NCBI RefSeq assembly: GCF_002218065.1
Contig: NZ_BDUB01000001.1
Location: 3,133,270-3,197,269 of the forward strand
DNA: 64,000 nucleotides
Direction of reading: 5' to 3'
From: Nodularia sp. NIES-3585
GTDB taxonomy: Bacteria > Cyanobacteriota > Cyanobacteriia > Cyanobacteriales > Nostocaceae
Shown: positions 41,986 through 51,604 of the stretch, piece after piece
Layout of the letters: every line of letters begins with the position of its first letter
Numbering within the stretch: position 1 is the first letter of the stretch
Translations under genes and position numbers: made by a program
Notes under the pieces: generated by a model
Seen by the model: only the letters and a program-made list of their open reading frames with translations
What the model was told of the DNA's origin: nothing
Databases searched by the model: none

Positions 41986-43200
41986 CTAATCTTTAGCTGT
42001 TTTGCTAAAAACTCGGTAATACAGCCATGTACTAGCTTCCTTTATGGGAAAAAAGACGTATGTGAGAGGATTTACCGTCACAATAATATTGCGGTAATCG
42101 CGTCGGGCTAAAAACAAGATACCACGAGCGACTTGCTGGGCGGACATCACCCCGTAAGGATTGAGTTGACTTTTAAAAGGCCCCAGAATTAACTTACGAA
42201 TTACACAATTTCCATCCAACCGCTTCAGGGTGACAATATTTCCTAATGTGCGTTTACTCAGTTCATAAAGGGGACTTAAAGCGGGGGAAACCTCAGCCTC
42301 AGAAGTATTCACCCAGATTTCTTTGGTGGCTTTGGCTTGTGGTCCGGTGACAGTAGTTAAAAATATATCCATCAACCGTAAGGCTGAGAAAGTATTCACC
42401 TCATAGGAAGATGCGATCGCTTGTGGTGTGCGGCTACTGTAAACATTGACACCGTGGTTGATAATCAAAATATCGATTTTTTCTAAACTGTCTTTGAGTT
42501 CAGCCTCATTACCTAACTCCCAGGAAAGCACTTTAAAATTAGTCTGCGGTGCTAATTTTTCGGGATTAGTGGTTAAAGCCACCACTTTGGCATTATGCTT
42601 GAGCAGTTCCGCCGCCAATGCTTGACCGAGAGAACCTGAAGCGCCAGTTAAAGCGACAGTTTTACCTTTGAGAGATAAACCCGTACCAAGTATTTTATCC
42701 ACGAGAGGAAAGACACCACTATAGTAAGCATTCACATCATCAAAATGATGTCGCCAATGGTAAGTACGATTTACCCACCAAACAGAGGGAATTATCTGTA
42801 AAGGGCCGGGTAAGTGATTGTAATCTGTATCGATTTTACCTGAGAAATATCTTACAGAAGCACCATACAAAAAAGTACAGCCATAGAATACTCCCAGCCA
42901 TAACCCCATTTGCTGAACAACTAAAGCCATGATGGTTAAAGCCGCAACCAGTAAACTGGACTCCAGAACATCATGATAAAGCTGAGAATCTTGGTAAGCT
43001 TGCACAGAGACAATGGATAAATCGCGACGATATACCTGATGATGCTTATTGTGCCATTTAGCCAGCCATTTGACCTCGTGACACAAAACATGATAACTGT
43101 CTCTTAAGACTTCAGCCAGCAACAACGAAAAGACTCCCCAGCCAGCAAACGGCAAAGCAGTACTTACCAACACCCCATTAATCTGACTGAACATTGTCAT
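41986..43200 (-). CDS. Bifunctional sterol desaturase/hydroxylase - short-chain dehydrogenase
   Basis: About 404 residues with two parts. The N-terminal half is a fatty acid hydroxylase/sterol desaturase-type membrane domain with histidine clusters HVLCHEVKW, KWHNKHH and YHWRHHF, which bind the di-iron centre. The C-terminal half is a short-chain dehydrogenase with TGASGSLGQALAAEL, INHGVNVY and a Tyr-x3-Lys in PLYELSKRTL. Fused proteins of this kind are found in cyanobacteria. The ATG at 43200 is chosen over an upstream GTG at 43212. Near an envelope lipid exporter and the glycolipid island, it may act on a lipid alcohol or ketone, but no pathway is proven. Confidence 0.88.
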   Translation of the reverse strand: MTMFSQINGVLVSTALPFAGWGVFSLLLAEVLRDSYHVLCHEVKWLAKWHNKHHQVYRRDLSIVSVQAYQDSQLYHDVLESSLLVAALTIMALVVQQMGLWLGVFYGCTFLYGASVRYFSGKIDTDYNHLPGPLQIIPSVWWVNRTYHWRHHFDDVNAYYSGVFPLVDKILGTGLSLKGKTVALTGASGSLGQALAAELLKHNAKVVALTTNPEKLAPQTNFKVLSWELGNEAELKDSLEKIDILIINHGVNVYSSRTPQAIASSYEVNTFSALRLMDIFLTTVTGPQAKATKEIWVNTSEAEVSPALSPLYELSKRTLGNIVTLKRLDGNCVIRKLILGPFKSQLNPYGVMSAQQVARGILFLARRDYRNIIVTVNPLTYVFFPIKEASTWLYYRVFSKTAKD

Positions 43201-43469
43201 ATTTTCCTGCACACCACTTGACTTAATCTTTCTTCATATTGTGACAGAATAGAATAACGTAACGTTACACAGCAAACTAAAAATTCAAAGCTTGTAGTGA
43301 GGACTTCAGTCCTCTGTTTGAGACGCGACACAACGCACACAAGATATTCTCGGCGATTCCCATAGCGCATAGAGCAAGGCAAAGCTAGATAATGGCTAGG
43401 TAACACGATAAATCATTAATATTGGAAATATGGATTTGTTTCGCGCAAAGGCGCAAAGGCGCAAAGGTT

Positions 43470-43762
43470 ATGAATATCGCTGTCAAGCCAGAAATAGAGC
43501 AATTTATTCAAGCACAGCTTGCAAGTGGGAGATTCGCTCGTGCATAAAGAACAGCGAATTGAAGAATTACGCCAAAAAATTGCTGTAGGAACTGAACAAA
43601 TTGCTAAAGGTCAAGTAACTGACGGCGAAGTTGTTTTTGCGAGATTTCAAGAAAAAATTCGTAAAATTGCTGAGGAGTCGGAAGAATGAGTAGTTATTCA
43701 TTTTCAGATGAAGCAATTCAAGATTTAGATTAAATTTGTGAATACATTGCTCGTAGTAATTG
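43470..43762 (+). pseudogene. Decayed ParD/ParE toxin-antitoxin pair
   Basis: A ParD-like antitoxin begins at 43470 (NIAVKPEIEQFIQAQLASGR) but stops after 26 codons. The remaining ParD part continues in another frame to 43689 (EQRIEELRQKI, ending EKIRKIAEESEE). A ParE-like start follows with the usual overlap (ATG at 43686; SSYSFSDEAIQDLD) and stops after 15 codons, with a few more residues (ICEYIARSN) readable beyond. Both genes are therefore inactive, and most of the toxin is missing. Confidence 0.75.
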
Positions 43763-43834
43763 CTCTCAGCCCTTAATTCAGGACTAAAGTCCTTACTACA
43801 AACCTTCAATTATTTACGATGACTTACTTACGCT

Positions 43835-44065
43835 ATGAAACCACTAACGCGAATCACATTTAACCCAGAAATTATGGGTGGCAAACCCTGCATTCGAGGT
43901 ATGCGTGTTACTGTAGGTACTATTGTTGGCTTAATGGCAGCAGAACATACCCCAGAAGATATTCTCAAAGCCTACCCATACTTAGAATCTGAAGATATTT
44001 ATGAAGCCCTAGCTTATGCTGCATGGCGGGTAGAAGAAATTGAAGTCCCCCTTGCTTCCGCATGA
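43835..44065 (+). CDS. DUF433 family antitoxin
   Basis: A 76-residue DUF433 protein. The family signature PEIMGGKPCIRGMRVTVGTI near the N terminus and the EDILKAYPYLESEDIYEALAYA helix are intact. DUF433 proteins are the antitoxin-like partners of DUF5615 PIN-like proteins. Its stop overlaps the start of that gene by 4 bp (ATGA), the classical arrangement. Confidence 0.9.
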   Translation: MKPLTRITFNPEIMGGKPCIRGMRVTVGTIVGLMAAEHTPEDILKAYPYLESEDIYEALAYAAWRVEEIEVPLASA

Positions 44066-44436
44066 AAATTTTAGTTGATATGAATCTTTCGCCTGACTGG
44101 GTGAAAGTCTTGAAAAATGAGGGTTTTGAAGCTGTCCACTGGTCAACAATTGGTAATCCCAGTGCTACAGACAAAGTAATCATGGCATGGGCGCTGACAA
44201 ACGACTACATTGTTTTCACCCATGACTTAGATTTTGGGACACTGCTAGCAATGACTCAAGCTGATGCACCCAGCGTAATTCAAGTTAGATCACAAGATAT
44301 CCTACCAGCGCACTTAGGTAATTTAGTGATAAATGCCTTGCGCCAATTTCAGCAAGAACTAGAAATGGGCGCTTTAGTAACAGTTGATGAAGTAAAGGCA
44401 AAAGTAAAAATCTTACCAATTCAGCGAAATACTTAA
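44062..44436 (+). CDS. DUF5615 PIN-like toxin
   Basis: A 124-residue DUF5615 protein of the PIN-like nuclease fold. The N terminus MKILVDMNLSPDWVKVLKNE supplies the first acidic residue, WALTNDYIVFTHDLDFGTLL the second cluster, and the C-terminal region (IQVRSQDILPAHLGNL) matches the family. It forms a toxin-antitoxin pair with the upstream DUF433 gene. RNase activity is inferred from the fold. Confidence 0.88.
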   Translation: MKILVDMNLSPDWVKVLKNEGFEAVHWSTIGNPSATDKVIMAWALTNDYIVFTHDLDFGTLLAMTQADAPSVIQVRSQDILPAHLGNLVINALRQFQQELEMGALVTVDEVKAKVKILPIQRNT

Positions 44437-44493
44437 ACACAGAATTTTTAGGTAAAAATGGAGTAAATATATACTCTATGTTTATAATTTTAT

Positions 44494-44994
44494 TTAAAAT
44501 GCTTTCAATGTTTCTACGTCTATTCTCCAACATTCTTCTTGTTGATCATTGTTTTTATTGTACATTCTACCAACATATACTGCATTCTCTTTTGATTTAA
44601 AAAAGCTTTCGATTAAGCTGCCAAGATTATTATCTTTATACTGTATAAACCCCTCTTCATTTGTGAAATATTCTCTTTCAGGTTCAACAAAACCCATAGC
44701 TTTTAGTATTTTACCTAAATCGTTATAACTTGTATATTGAGAGGATACAGGCATCAAAACAGCTCTTTGACTTCCTTCAAGTTGACCCATTACAGCAAAT
44801 ATTATTATTGTTATTTCCTTACTAATAAGCCCCATCTTTTCTGTTAATTCATCAGTAACTAAAGCTATATCTTCACTACTTAAAGATACATTTTCTTCAC
44901 TTAAAGTTATATCTTTAGTCTTTAAAAATGTGAGACGACTTAAACCTGCTTTATTGATTGCCGGTAAAAATAATGGGTTTTGAGATGTAGTCAT
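44494..44994 (-). CDS. Hypothetical protein, unknown
   Basis: A 166-residue soluble protein I do not recognise. It has an N-terminal region rich in Ser/Glu (ITLSEENVSLSSEDIAL), a middle segment that may be a strand-helix fold (ITIIIFAVMGQLEGSQRAVL) and a C-terminal region with VYVGRMYNKNNDQQEE. It stands alone between the toxin-antitoxin pair and tRNA-Cys. The reading frame is long for this AT-rich region and has a plausible composition, so it is probably real. Confidence 0.55.
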   Translation of the reverse strand: MTTSQNPLFLPAINKAGLSRLTFLKTKDITLSEENVSLSSEDIALVTDELTEKMGLISKEITIIIFAVMGQLEGSQRAVLMPVSSQYTSYNDLGKILKAMGFVEPEREYFTNEEGFIQYKDNNLGSLIESFFKSKENAVYVGRMYNKNNDQQEECWRIDVETLKAF

Positions 44995-45149
44995 AGTATT
45001 ATTCTTGGGATTTTATTGTTTGCATTTGCCCCATGTATATGATATGCCCTAAGTATATTCTCATGCCAAGGCTGAAAACCGAACTAGAGCAAATCAGCGC
45101 ATATCGAAGCTAAAGTCCTTATAGGCGGTTCAAAGGAACTTCTGATTTG

Positions 45150-45424
45150 AACAACTATCTTAAAGCTATGGAGTAATAATACACCTATGTACATAGGTGG
45201 TTAGGTTGCGGTAATCCCGTCTTTTGATCAACACATAACCTCTGATGGTCACGAACAGTTCCCATGCAGCAGATAAAAGCCTGGATGGAATAAATACAGC
45301 TACCAACTGAAGACAGTCGGGAAATCTGGATTATTAAGTAATCAAATCAGATGTGCCAAGTCAGATGAACTGGACAGAATAAAGAATCCCCATGCAGCAA
45401 ATAACAGAGTGGGGATTCTTTTTG
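45150..45424 (+). ncRNA. Candidate non-coding RNA ending in a strong terminator
   Basis: A stretch of about 270 bases with no open reading frame ends in a perfect 10-bp terminator (45382-45420) with a T run. A small palindrome (acctatgtacataggt, 45183-45198) lies near the start, and cccatgcagca occurs twice (45261-45271 and 45389-45399). The 5' end is unknown. No known RNA family is recognised. The terminator could instead serve the tRNA on the other strand. Confidence 0.3.
45382..45424 (+). terminator. Strong hairpin terminator
   Basis: A perfect 10-bp stem (aagaatcccc at 45382-45391 with ggggattctt at 45411-45420) and a 19-base loop are followed by ttttt on the plus strand. On the minus strand it lies 72 bases downstream of tRNA-Cys, so it may act in both directions. 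Confidence 0.75.
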
Positions 45425-45495
45425 AGTCCTGTATTGAGTCCTGGATCTTTGGTTTCTAGATAATCTATGGAACTAGAATCGCTGGAACCCTTAAA

Positions 45496-45566
<71 letters not shown>

Positions 45567-45926
45567 GCGATTGCTCTCACGATTCCTTATGATAACATCT
45601 TTTATCTAAATTTACACCCTACGTCTGTTGAAAATTTTGTCGTACCTCAGCAAATTTAGTGGTTAATGGCATTTTTACATTCCAGGAGCTAGCAACATGG
45701 AATCCAGTTTTGTAGAGATAGTGTGAGGATTTGATGAATTTTTGCCCAAGATGCGTGACGTAAAACACAAAAAAAAATACAATTTCACTCTTAAGATAGA
45801 TGAAAATTCAGATATTTTCGGAAATTAGATGTTTATTTATGGTTTTTAGCTTTATGATGACATCAAAATCAGTATGACCTGGGTCAGCTACTTTACCACA
45901 AAAAAATCAGATGTTAAGTTGCACAC

Positions 45927-46739
45927 ATGGCAAACAGTGAAATGAAACAACTATCTCCCATCTCAATTGCTCAGATTACAGATACACATCTGTTTGCTTC
46001 GGAAAATCACGAAATGCTGGGAATGCTGACTACACACTCTTTTCAGGCAGTTGTAGAAAGATTAAACGAGCTTAGGACTGAAGTTGATTTACTACTGCTA
46101 ACGGGTGATTTATCTGGTGATGGTAAACCTGATTCCTATGACAATCTGCAAAATCTCGTGAATCCCCTGCAAATACCTGCTTACTGGTTACCGGGGAATC
46201 ATGACTGCGCGATCGCAATGGATGACATCCTAAATATGGGGATGGTTTCCCGGCGCAAGTCTTTTGAGCGTGGTGGCTGGAATTTTATCTTACTCGATTC
46301 TTCAGTTCCTGGTTGTTTGCATGGTTATCTCTCCGGTAAAAGTCTCGATTGGCTAGACTCTGAGTTAACTATACTGGGTGACAATCCCACTTTAGTAGCT
46401 CTACATCATCCGCCTTTTTCAGTAAATTCTGCATGGTTAGATAGCAGTACTCTGAAAAATCCTCAAGAATTTTTTGCTGTTCTCGACCGTCATCCCCAAG
46501 TCAGGTTAGTTTTGTTTGGTCACATCCATCAGGAATTTCAACGCCAGCGTCGCCAAGTTCACTACCTCAGCACGCCGTCAACTGGACTTCAGTTTCGCTC
46601 AAAAAGTCCCACTTTGATGATTGACCAACAATACCCCGGCTTTCGTTTATTAAAGCTATACCCCAATGGAATGTGGGAAACTTCTGTGGAACGAGTTCCT
46701 TATTTCAATCCATTGGAGTTAGCCGCTAAAGTATCCTAA
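45927..46739 (+). CDS. CpdA-like metallophosphoesterase
   Basis: A 270-residue calcineurin-type metallophosphoesterase of the CpdA (3',5'-cyclic-AMP phosphodiesterase) group. The metal motifs are all present in order: QITDTHLF (D-x-H), LLLTGDLSGDG (GD), WLPGNHDCAI (GNHD), LHHPPF and LFGHIHQEF (GHxH). CpdA enzymes hydrolyse cAMP, an important second messenger in filamentous cyanobacteria, but relatives cleave other phosphodiesters. The ATG at 45927 fits the family. It converges with cpcT, with 5 bases between the stops. Confidence 0.87.
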   Translation: MANSEMKQLSPISIAQITDTHLFASENHEMLGMLTTHSFQAVVERLNELRTEVDLLLLTGDLSGDGKPDSYDNLQNLVNPLQIPAYWLPGNHDCAIAMDDILNMGMVSRRKSFERGGWNFILLDSSVPGCLHGYLSGKSLDWLDSELTILGDNPTLVALHHPPFSVNSAWLDSSTLKNPQEFFAVLDRHPQVRLVLFGHIHQEFQRQRRQVHYLSTPSTGLQFRSKSPTLMIDQQYPGFRLLKLYPNGMWETSVERVPYFNPLELAAKVS

Positions 46740-46744
46740 ATTAG

Positions 46745-47335
46745 CTATACTTCGGTTAAAGATACCACCTCATCCGCAAAACTGTTCCGACGCAGAAAGT
46801 GAAATGGCCCAGCGACAGACCCCCAAATATGTTCATTCGTTTCTAAATCACGTCCTCTGTCAAGGCTGATAAATCTCTCTTCACTAATCTCAAATTCACT
46901 ATCTAAATAGGTATTTTGCCCTTTACGAAAGACGATGCAACTTTTACCGGGTTCGACTTTGCCTTTGAAGCAGTTACCAACCCACTCTACACTCATGTTA
47001 CATCCTGGTAACTTTTCTAAGCGATCGCTCGTTAAAGTTTTCAGGCGTTGGAGGTCACGGGATGCACCATAAAAACTTTCTTCTTCTTTCACAGTATAGT
47101 TTTCAATTGCGATGCAATCGCCTGCATTGAGTAATTTCAAAACCCGCACACGATAAGGGTCATTCAACATATAGTCATAAGCTTGTTCCACAAACAAACT
47201 GATTCCTGATAGCACCTCTAGGGGTAGCGGACGCATACAGACGCGAATATGAGCAAAAAAAGGTGGGTTTTCAAAAGCTTGTGCTTGATTACTAAAATCA
47301 GCCGCCATCCAGCGAGCTAAGGTTGTAATATCCAT
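46745..47335 (-). CDS. cpcT: CpcT/CpeT phycobiliprotein lyase
   Basis: A 196-residue chromophore lyase of the CpcT/CpeT family. It attaches phycocyanobilin to Cys155 of the beta subunits of phycocyanin and phycoerythrocyanin. Family marks are the ARWMAADFSNQAQAFENPPF start, IRVCMRPLP, EQAYDYMLNDPYRVRVLKL and GPFHFLRRNSF near the C terminus. The Anabaena PCC 7120 orthologue is, as I recall, All5339, and the gene order here is consistent. It has no other phycobiliprotein genes beside it. Confidence 0.92.
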   Translation of the reverse strand: MDITTLARWMAADFSNQAQAFENPPFFAHIRVCMRPLPLEVLSGISLFVEQAYDYMLNDPYRVRVLKLLNAGDCIAIENYTVKEEESFYGASRDLQRLKTLTSDRLEKLPGCNMSVEWVGNCFKGKVEPGKSCIVFRKGQNTYLDSEFEISEERFISLDRGRDLETNEHIWGSVAGPFHFLRRNSFADEVVSLTEV

Positions 47336-47383
47336 AGAATTAGTGATTACATTTAAAATTCTCTGGATTCATTGTAGAGGGAA

Positions 47384-47424
47384 TGGGGAGTGGGGAGTAG
47401 GGAGTAGGGAGTGGGGAGTGGGGA
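47384..47424. repeat. Tandem heptamer repeat
   Basis: Several copies of ggggagt with variants (agggagt) in the gap between cpcT and the TPR gene, of the same short tandem repeat type as at 39600-39660. Confidence 0.8.
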
Positions 47425-47532
47425 GAATTATGGATTTTTGATGCGTCAAACAAGTTGGAAGTTAAAATCTTTGGGTATGGTGGTCATAGTTCCAATACCC
47501 TATCCTCTATTCCCATCTTAGGTAAAGTACCC

Positions 47533-48756
47533 ATGCTCAGGCGCTTATGTATTATTATTAGTGTCGCTATTCTTTGTCAGCTTAACAGTTCGTTAACCTT
47601 AGCAGAGAGTAAAAAGCCGCAACAGCCAACTGAATTTCCTCCTAATCCCCTAGAAATTACCACACCCGATCCACTGTTACCGCCTTTGATTGATAAACAG
47701 CAGTTAACTCTCTCGGAACTGCAAAGCTTGGAGACGGCGTTGGATGAGTTGAATCAGGAAGCTGCGGCTAAATTGCAAGCGGGAGATGAGGAAGCCGCAT
47801 TTGCGATTTGGAACCGGGAAGTACGCTTGCGGCGCTATTTGGGTTCATTGGCAGAATTGCAAGCATTATCGCGCTTTGGTGCGATCGCCTGGAATCAAAA
47901 TGCGAGCGAGCAGGTAAGATATATTACGCAGCGATTGCAAACTATCCAAAAGCAAGCACAAAAACAAAAAACTGTTGATTTAGATTTAATGCGATCGCTT
48001 GGGGAAGCATACCAAAGAGTGCGATCGCCTCAACTAGCTTTAGAAGTTTATGAGCAAATTTTAATCACAGTGCAACAGCAACAAGATGCAGTCGCCGTAT
48101 TGCAAACCCTGACAACAATGGGCGAACTGCATTTGAGTTGGTTTAACTATCCTCAAGCAGCCGCCACCTATGAAAAATTATTAAATTTAACTGCTACCCA
48201 GAGCGATAGAACTAATGAGTTAGCATACCTGCAACAGTTACGTTATGTATACCAGCAGACAAAACAATCCCAGCCAGCCGTAGATGTGCTTCAGAGGCTA
48301 GCAGAAATTTACGAACAGAAAAATGATCTGACTAAAATCCCAGAATTGAAACTAGCCATTGCTGCAAATTATGAATCTTTAGCAGAGGAAAATCCTAGCT
48401 TACTTAGAGAAGCATTTAATAACTATCAAGAAGCTTATCTCATCGCCACGCGATCGCGCCAGTATGTTCGGGCTGGTGAGGCTTTGGAAAAGTTAATTTC
48501 CCTATATCTTGCTCAAGAACAAATAGATGAAGCTTTGCAAACTAGCCAAATTTTAATTGAGACACAAGAGCAAGCCGTCAACTATTATGGCATGATGCAA
48601 GCTTACGACAAAATTGGGCAATTGTATCTAGAACGTCAAGAATATCCCCAAGCCCTCACAGCTTTTCAAAAAGGATTAGAACTTGCTCAACAACTCAAAC
48701 ATGAAGAAACATACTTTAATCAGCAGATTGAGAAAGCATCTTCACCTAAACTTTAG
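47533..48756 (+). CDS. Secreted TPR-repeat protein
   Basis: A 407-residue protein starting at ATG 47533; a longer frame from 47455 exists but would put 26 residues before the signal peptide. The N terminus has a signal sequence (MLRRLCIIISVAILCQLNSS) ending in an Ala-Glu cleavage site. The rest is helical tetratricopeptide repeats, visible in ALEVYEQILITVQQQ, AAATYEKLLNL and the last copy YPQALTAFQKGLELAQQL. It probably acts as a periplasmic or outer-membrane scaffold. It lies between cpcT and the glycolipid island. Confidence 0.82.
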   Translation: MLRRLCIIISVAILCQLNSSLTLAESKKPQQPTEFPPNPLEITTPDPLLPPLIDKQQLTLSELQSLETALDELNQEAAAKLQAGDEEAAFAIWNREVRLRRYLGSLAELQALSRFGAIAWNQNASEQVRYITQRLQTIQKQAQKQKTVDLDLMRSLGEAYQRVRSPQLALEVYEQILITVQQQQDAVAVLQTLTTMGELHLSWFNYPQAAATYEKLLNLTATQSDRTNELAYLQQLRYVYQQTKQSQPAVDVLQRLAEIYEQKNDLTKIPELKLAIAANYESLAEENPSLLREAFNNYQEAYLIATRSRQYVRAGEALEKLISLYLAQEQIDEALQTSQILIETQEQAVNYYGMMQAYDKIGQLYLERQEYPQALTAFQKGLELAQQLKHEETYFNQQIEKASSPKL

Positions 48757-48909
48757 TCCTTCCCAGCTTGTCATTATTTCAGATGATCGCAAATTTCAGA
48801 TAATCAACCACAGATAAATACAAATAAGTCTGTAATTCATCCCATTAAATCCCTCCTCGCTTGCGGGGAGGGAAGACAAAGCACAGCTTTGGCAGGGTGG
48901 GGTTCCGAA

Positions 48910-50175
48910 TTAAACAGTTGTTGGTTCTAGTTTCTTAACATCTTCAACTAGCTCATAAAGCTTATCTTCAAACTTTTGTGTACACGCCGACCAATCATAT
49001 TTGAGTATAGAAGGACGAGCCTGTTCAGCCATTTCTGCTTTAAGTTGAGAATTTGCCAAAATTGCCACCACCTGATCGGCAAAATCTTGAGGATTATTGG
49101 CTTCAGCCAAAAAGCCATTGTAACCAGCAATAACTTGTTCAGCCGTGGAAGGTGCAACCACAGCAACCAAAGGAGTACCAGAAGCCAGCGCTTCGTTATT
49201 TGTCGTGCAGAAATTTTCAGTTGCAGAGGGGTTAACAAATACATCTGCACGAGCGAACCAACCTAAAAGTTCTGTACCGTGAGACTCACCCCAAATGGTA
49301 ATACCAGATTCAAATTGTTTAGACCGCCGACGCAGTTCTTCATCTAGGGGACCACTACCGATAATCACCAAATGAACATCAGGAATTTTGGCAGCAATTA
49401 GCGGAAACATATCTATCAGTTGGGTGACATTTTTTTCCGCAGTAATGCGTCCCACAAATAAGATAGTTGGTCTGTTGTCATCAGGAATTGGGTTATGGAT
49501 AATATTGCGGGGATGAAATTTTTCACAATCAATTCCTTGATAAGGAACGTATTCACCCCGTTGACAATTTAGTTCATTATACTTCTGAAGTTGTGCTTGA
49601 GAAGGAAATAAATTCAGATCATAGACTTCGGTAGATTGCTTGACTAAAAAGGGAATAATCGGACGCATCAAGTTGAAAAATTGATTACCCAAGTAGTATT
49701 GGATATAAGCAACAATATCAGTATGGAAAATCGAAATAATTGGAGTCCCTGTTTTCTTCGCGTATTCAACTCCAATCGGGCGACCATAACCTTGCAAAAA
49801 CATTGAGTAGAAACCTCGCATTTGTGGTGCTTCCTCTACTACCACAATATCCGGTTGAAACTTTTCTAATAACTTGGTATCACTCCAATGGCGATAGTGT
49901 AATGGTTGAGGTAAAGACTTGTAAAAGATTAGTGGCTTGGTGGGGAAAGCATAAGCTGAAAAGTTAGGGAAACACTTTAACTCTTCCAATCCCGGCATAG
50001 GACGACTGCCAATATTTTTAGGATACTGATCGTTAATTTCTGGATGGATCAGAAAAACTTCATGACCTTGTTCGAGTAACCAGCGAACCCTTTGGTGGAC
50101 TGCAATTGAAACCCCTGTTAAAAAAGGAGCATACAATCCTGTAAACAGAGCAATACGAAGCGGTTGCTTGTTCAT
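48910..50175 (-). CDS. hglT: Heterocyst glycolipid glycosyltransferase HglT
   Basis: A 421-residue GT4-family glycosyltransferase. The N-terminal domain has GLYAPFLTGVSIAVHQRVRW and the C-terminal Rossmann domain shows LFVGRITAEKNVTQLIDMFP, VIIGSGPLDEELR and an E-x7-E motif (ENFCTTNNEALASGTPLVAV) that contacts the sugar donor. HglT (All5341 in Anabaena PCC 7120) adds glucose to the long-chain diol or keto-ol aglycone to make the principal heterocyst glycolipid. Position in the island and family agree. The next gene upstream lies 72 bp away. Confidence 0.85.
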   Translation of the reverse strand: MNKQPLRIALFTGLYAPFLTGVSIAVHQRVRWLLEQGHEVFLIHPEINDQYPKNIGSRPMPGLEELKCFPNFSAYAFPTKPLIFYKSLPQPLHYRHWSDTKLLEKFQPDIVVVEEAPQMRGFYSMFLQGYGRPIGVEYAKKTGTPIISIFHTDIVAYIQYYLGNQFFNLMRPIIPFLVKQSTEVYDLNLFPSQAQLQKYNELNCQRGEYVPYQGIDCEKFHPRNIIHNPIPDDNRPTILFVGRITAEKNVTQLIDMFPLIAAKIPDVHLVIIGSGPLDEELRRRSKQFESGITIWGESHGTELLGWFARADVFVNPSATENFCTTNNEALASGTPLVAVVAPSTAEQVIAGYNGFLAEANNPQDFADQVVAILANSQLKAEMAEQARPSILKYDWSACTQKFEDKLYELVEDVKKLEPTTV

Positions 50176-50247
50176 AATTTTAGTGCTTTTGTGTATTTTA
50201 GAACAGAAACAAATGGTGTCTTTATGCTTTTGGAGCGCATTGCATGA

Positions 50248-51510
50248 TCAATTCAAAGAAATATTTGGCAAAACAGGTTTGTCTCCCGACCGATAAGGAC
50301 GATATTCAACTAACCGAATCTTCCAGGGACTTTTGAATTTATAGGTGATACCGCGCCATTTAACTTTTGACATCCACAGAGAAGAGAAGAATACTAACCC
50401 ATAAACCCATTGTGTTAAGGGAATTCCCATTAACATCTTTAAAATTGCCGCAACGGATAATTTTGAACTTGGTTGATGATGAGCGCGAATAACTAGCTGT
50501 ACTGCTTGTTCTAAGAAAAGTACAATCAATAGTAATGCCACTACATAGCTGCTATAGTAGCTCAGAGATAATGATGCAGCATACCATTGTCCAGTTAGCA
50601 AAGCTGCTACAAACAATACACTCAAAAGAGTAGGACATAGTATTGTTAAAATGGCGTTACCTACTACTGCAAACCAGTGGGGGTGATAAAGTCGGCAAAA
50701 CAAAAGTTGGCGCTGCATCCAAGATTTTAAATCAGTTAAATCACACTCTTCTTGATTCAACATCATTAAAGAAGGTACAAATTTAATCTGTATTTTATGT
50801 TTACCTAAAATATGACGCATCATTGTATCTTCACAGAAGGCTTTTCCCCACTTATCCAGCAATCTTGTTTGATGAATGACTTCTGTTTTCACCGCCATAC
50901 TCCCGCCCCAAGGAATACCATATAAATACATCTGCACCACCGCAGATACATTCCACATATACCGGACTATAGAACCCCAATGGCTACCTGTCGGCACATA
51001 CCAACGGTTCCCGGTTGTCGCGCCAATATGGGGATGAGCTAAGGGAGTGACTAATTCACGCAGCCAATGATCATGAACAATTGTATCAGCATCTACTAAG
51101 GCGATCGCTTGATAAGAATTGTCCAACTCTGTCACAGCTTGGATTAAAGCACTACATTTGAGACTGCAATTTCTCCGGATAATTCGCAAAGGGCTAATTT
51201 GAACATTAGTCGCTCCATGTTCCTGGACAGTCTCTTTAACAATTGCCCATGCTGGATCTTCCATCCGATCAACGACTATTTTTAAATCATACTGGGCGTA
51301 ATTCTGATTCAACAACGCCTGCAAACAATCACTCAAAAACGGGTCAGCGCCACGTAGGCAAAGAATCACTGCCGTTTTGGGTAACTCTTCATCTGCTAAG
51401 AAATTTTTTTTGTCTGAGCATAGATGCCACAAAAACACTAACATAAAACATACTTGAACAGCCAAGCCAACTGTTAAACACCTACATAGGAATATTACCA
51501 AATCGTTCAT
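50248..51510 (-). CDS. Membrane GT2 glycosyltransferase (copy 1)
   Basis: A 420-residue GT2 glycosyltransferase of the ceramide-glucosyltransferase type. An N-terminal membrane helix (CLTVGLAVQVCFMLVFLWHL) is followed by the catalytic domain with TAVILCLRGADPFL, VDRMEDPAW, ALVDADTIVHDHWL (DxD) and CEDTMMRHIL (general-base acidic residue). Three or four C-terminal helices follow. It is a tandem duplicate of the next gene upstream (51605-52864), with near-identical motifs. The products probably glycosylate a lipid in the envelope; a link to heterocyst glycolipid is suggested by position. Confidence 0.85.
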   Translation of the reverse strand: MNDLVIFLCRCLTVGLAVQVCFMLVFLWHLCSDKKNFLADEELPKTAVILCLRGADPFLSDCLQALLNQNYAQYDLKIVVDRMEDPAWAIVKETVQEHGATNVQISPLRIIRRNCSLKCSALIQAVTELDNSYQAIALVDADTIVHDHWLRELVTPLAHPHIGATTGNRWYVPTGSHWGSIVRYMWNVSAVVQMYLYGIPWGGSMAVKTEVIHQTRLLDKWGKAFCEDTMMRHILGKHKIQIKFVPSLMMLNQEECDLTDLKSWMQRQLLFCRLYHPHWFAVVGNAILTILCPTLLSVLFVAALLTGQWYAASLSLSYYSSYVVALLLIVLFLEQAVQLVIRAHHQPSSKLSVAAILKMLMGIPLTQWVYGLVFFSSLWMSKVKWRGITYKFKSPWKIRLVEYRPYRSGDKPVLPNISLN

Positions 51511-51604
51511 CTTTAATTCCTGCTGTATGATTGATTTGAGAGATGAACTAGAGCCAGTGGCGTGGCAATCTTTTTACTTATTCAGGAAACAGTTATAATT
51601 TACC

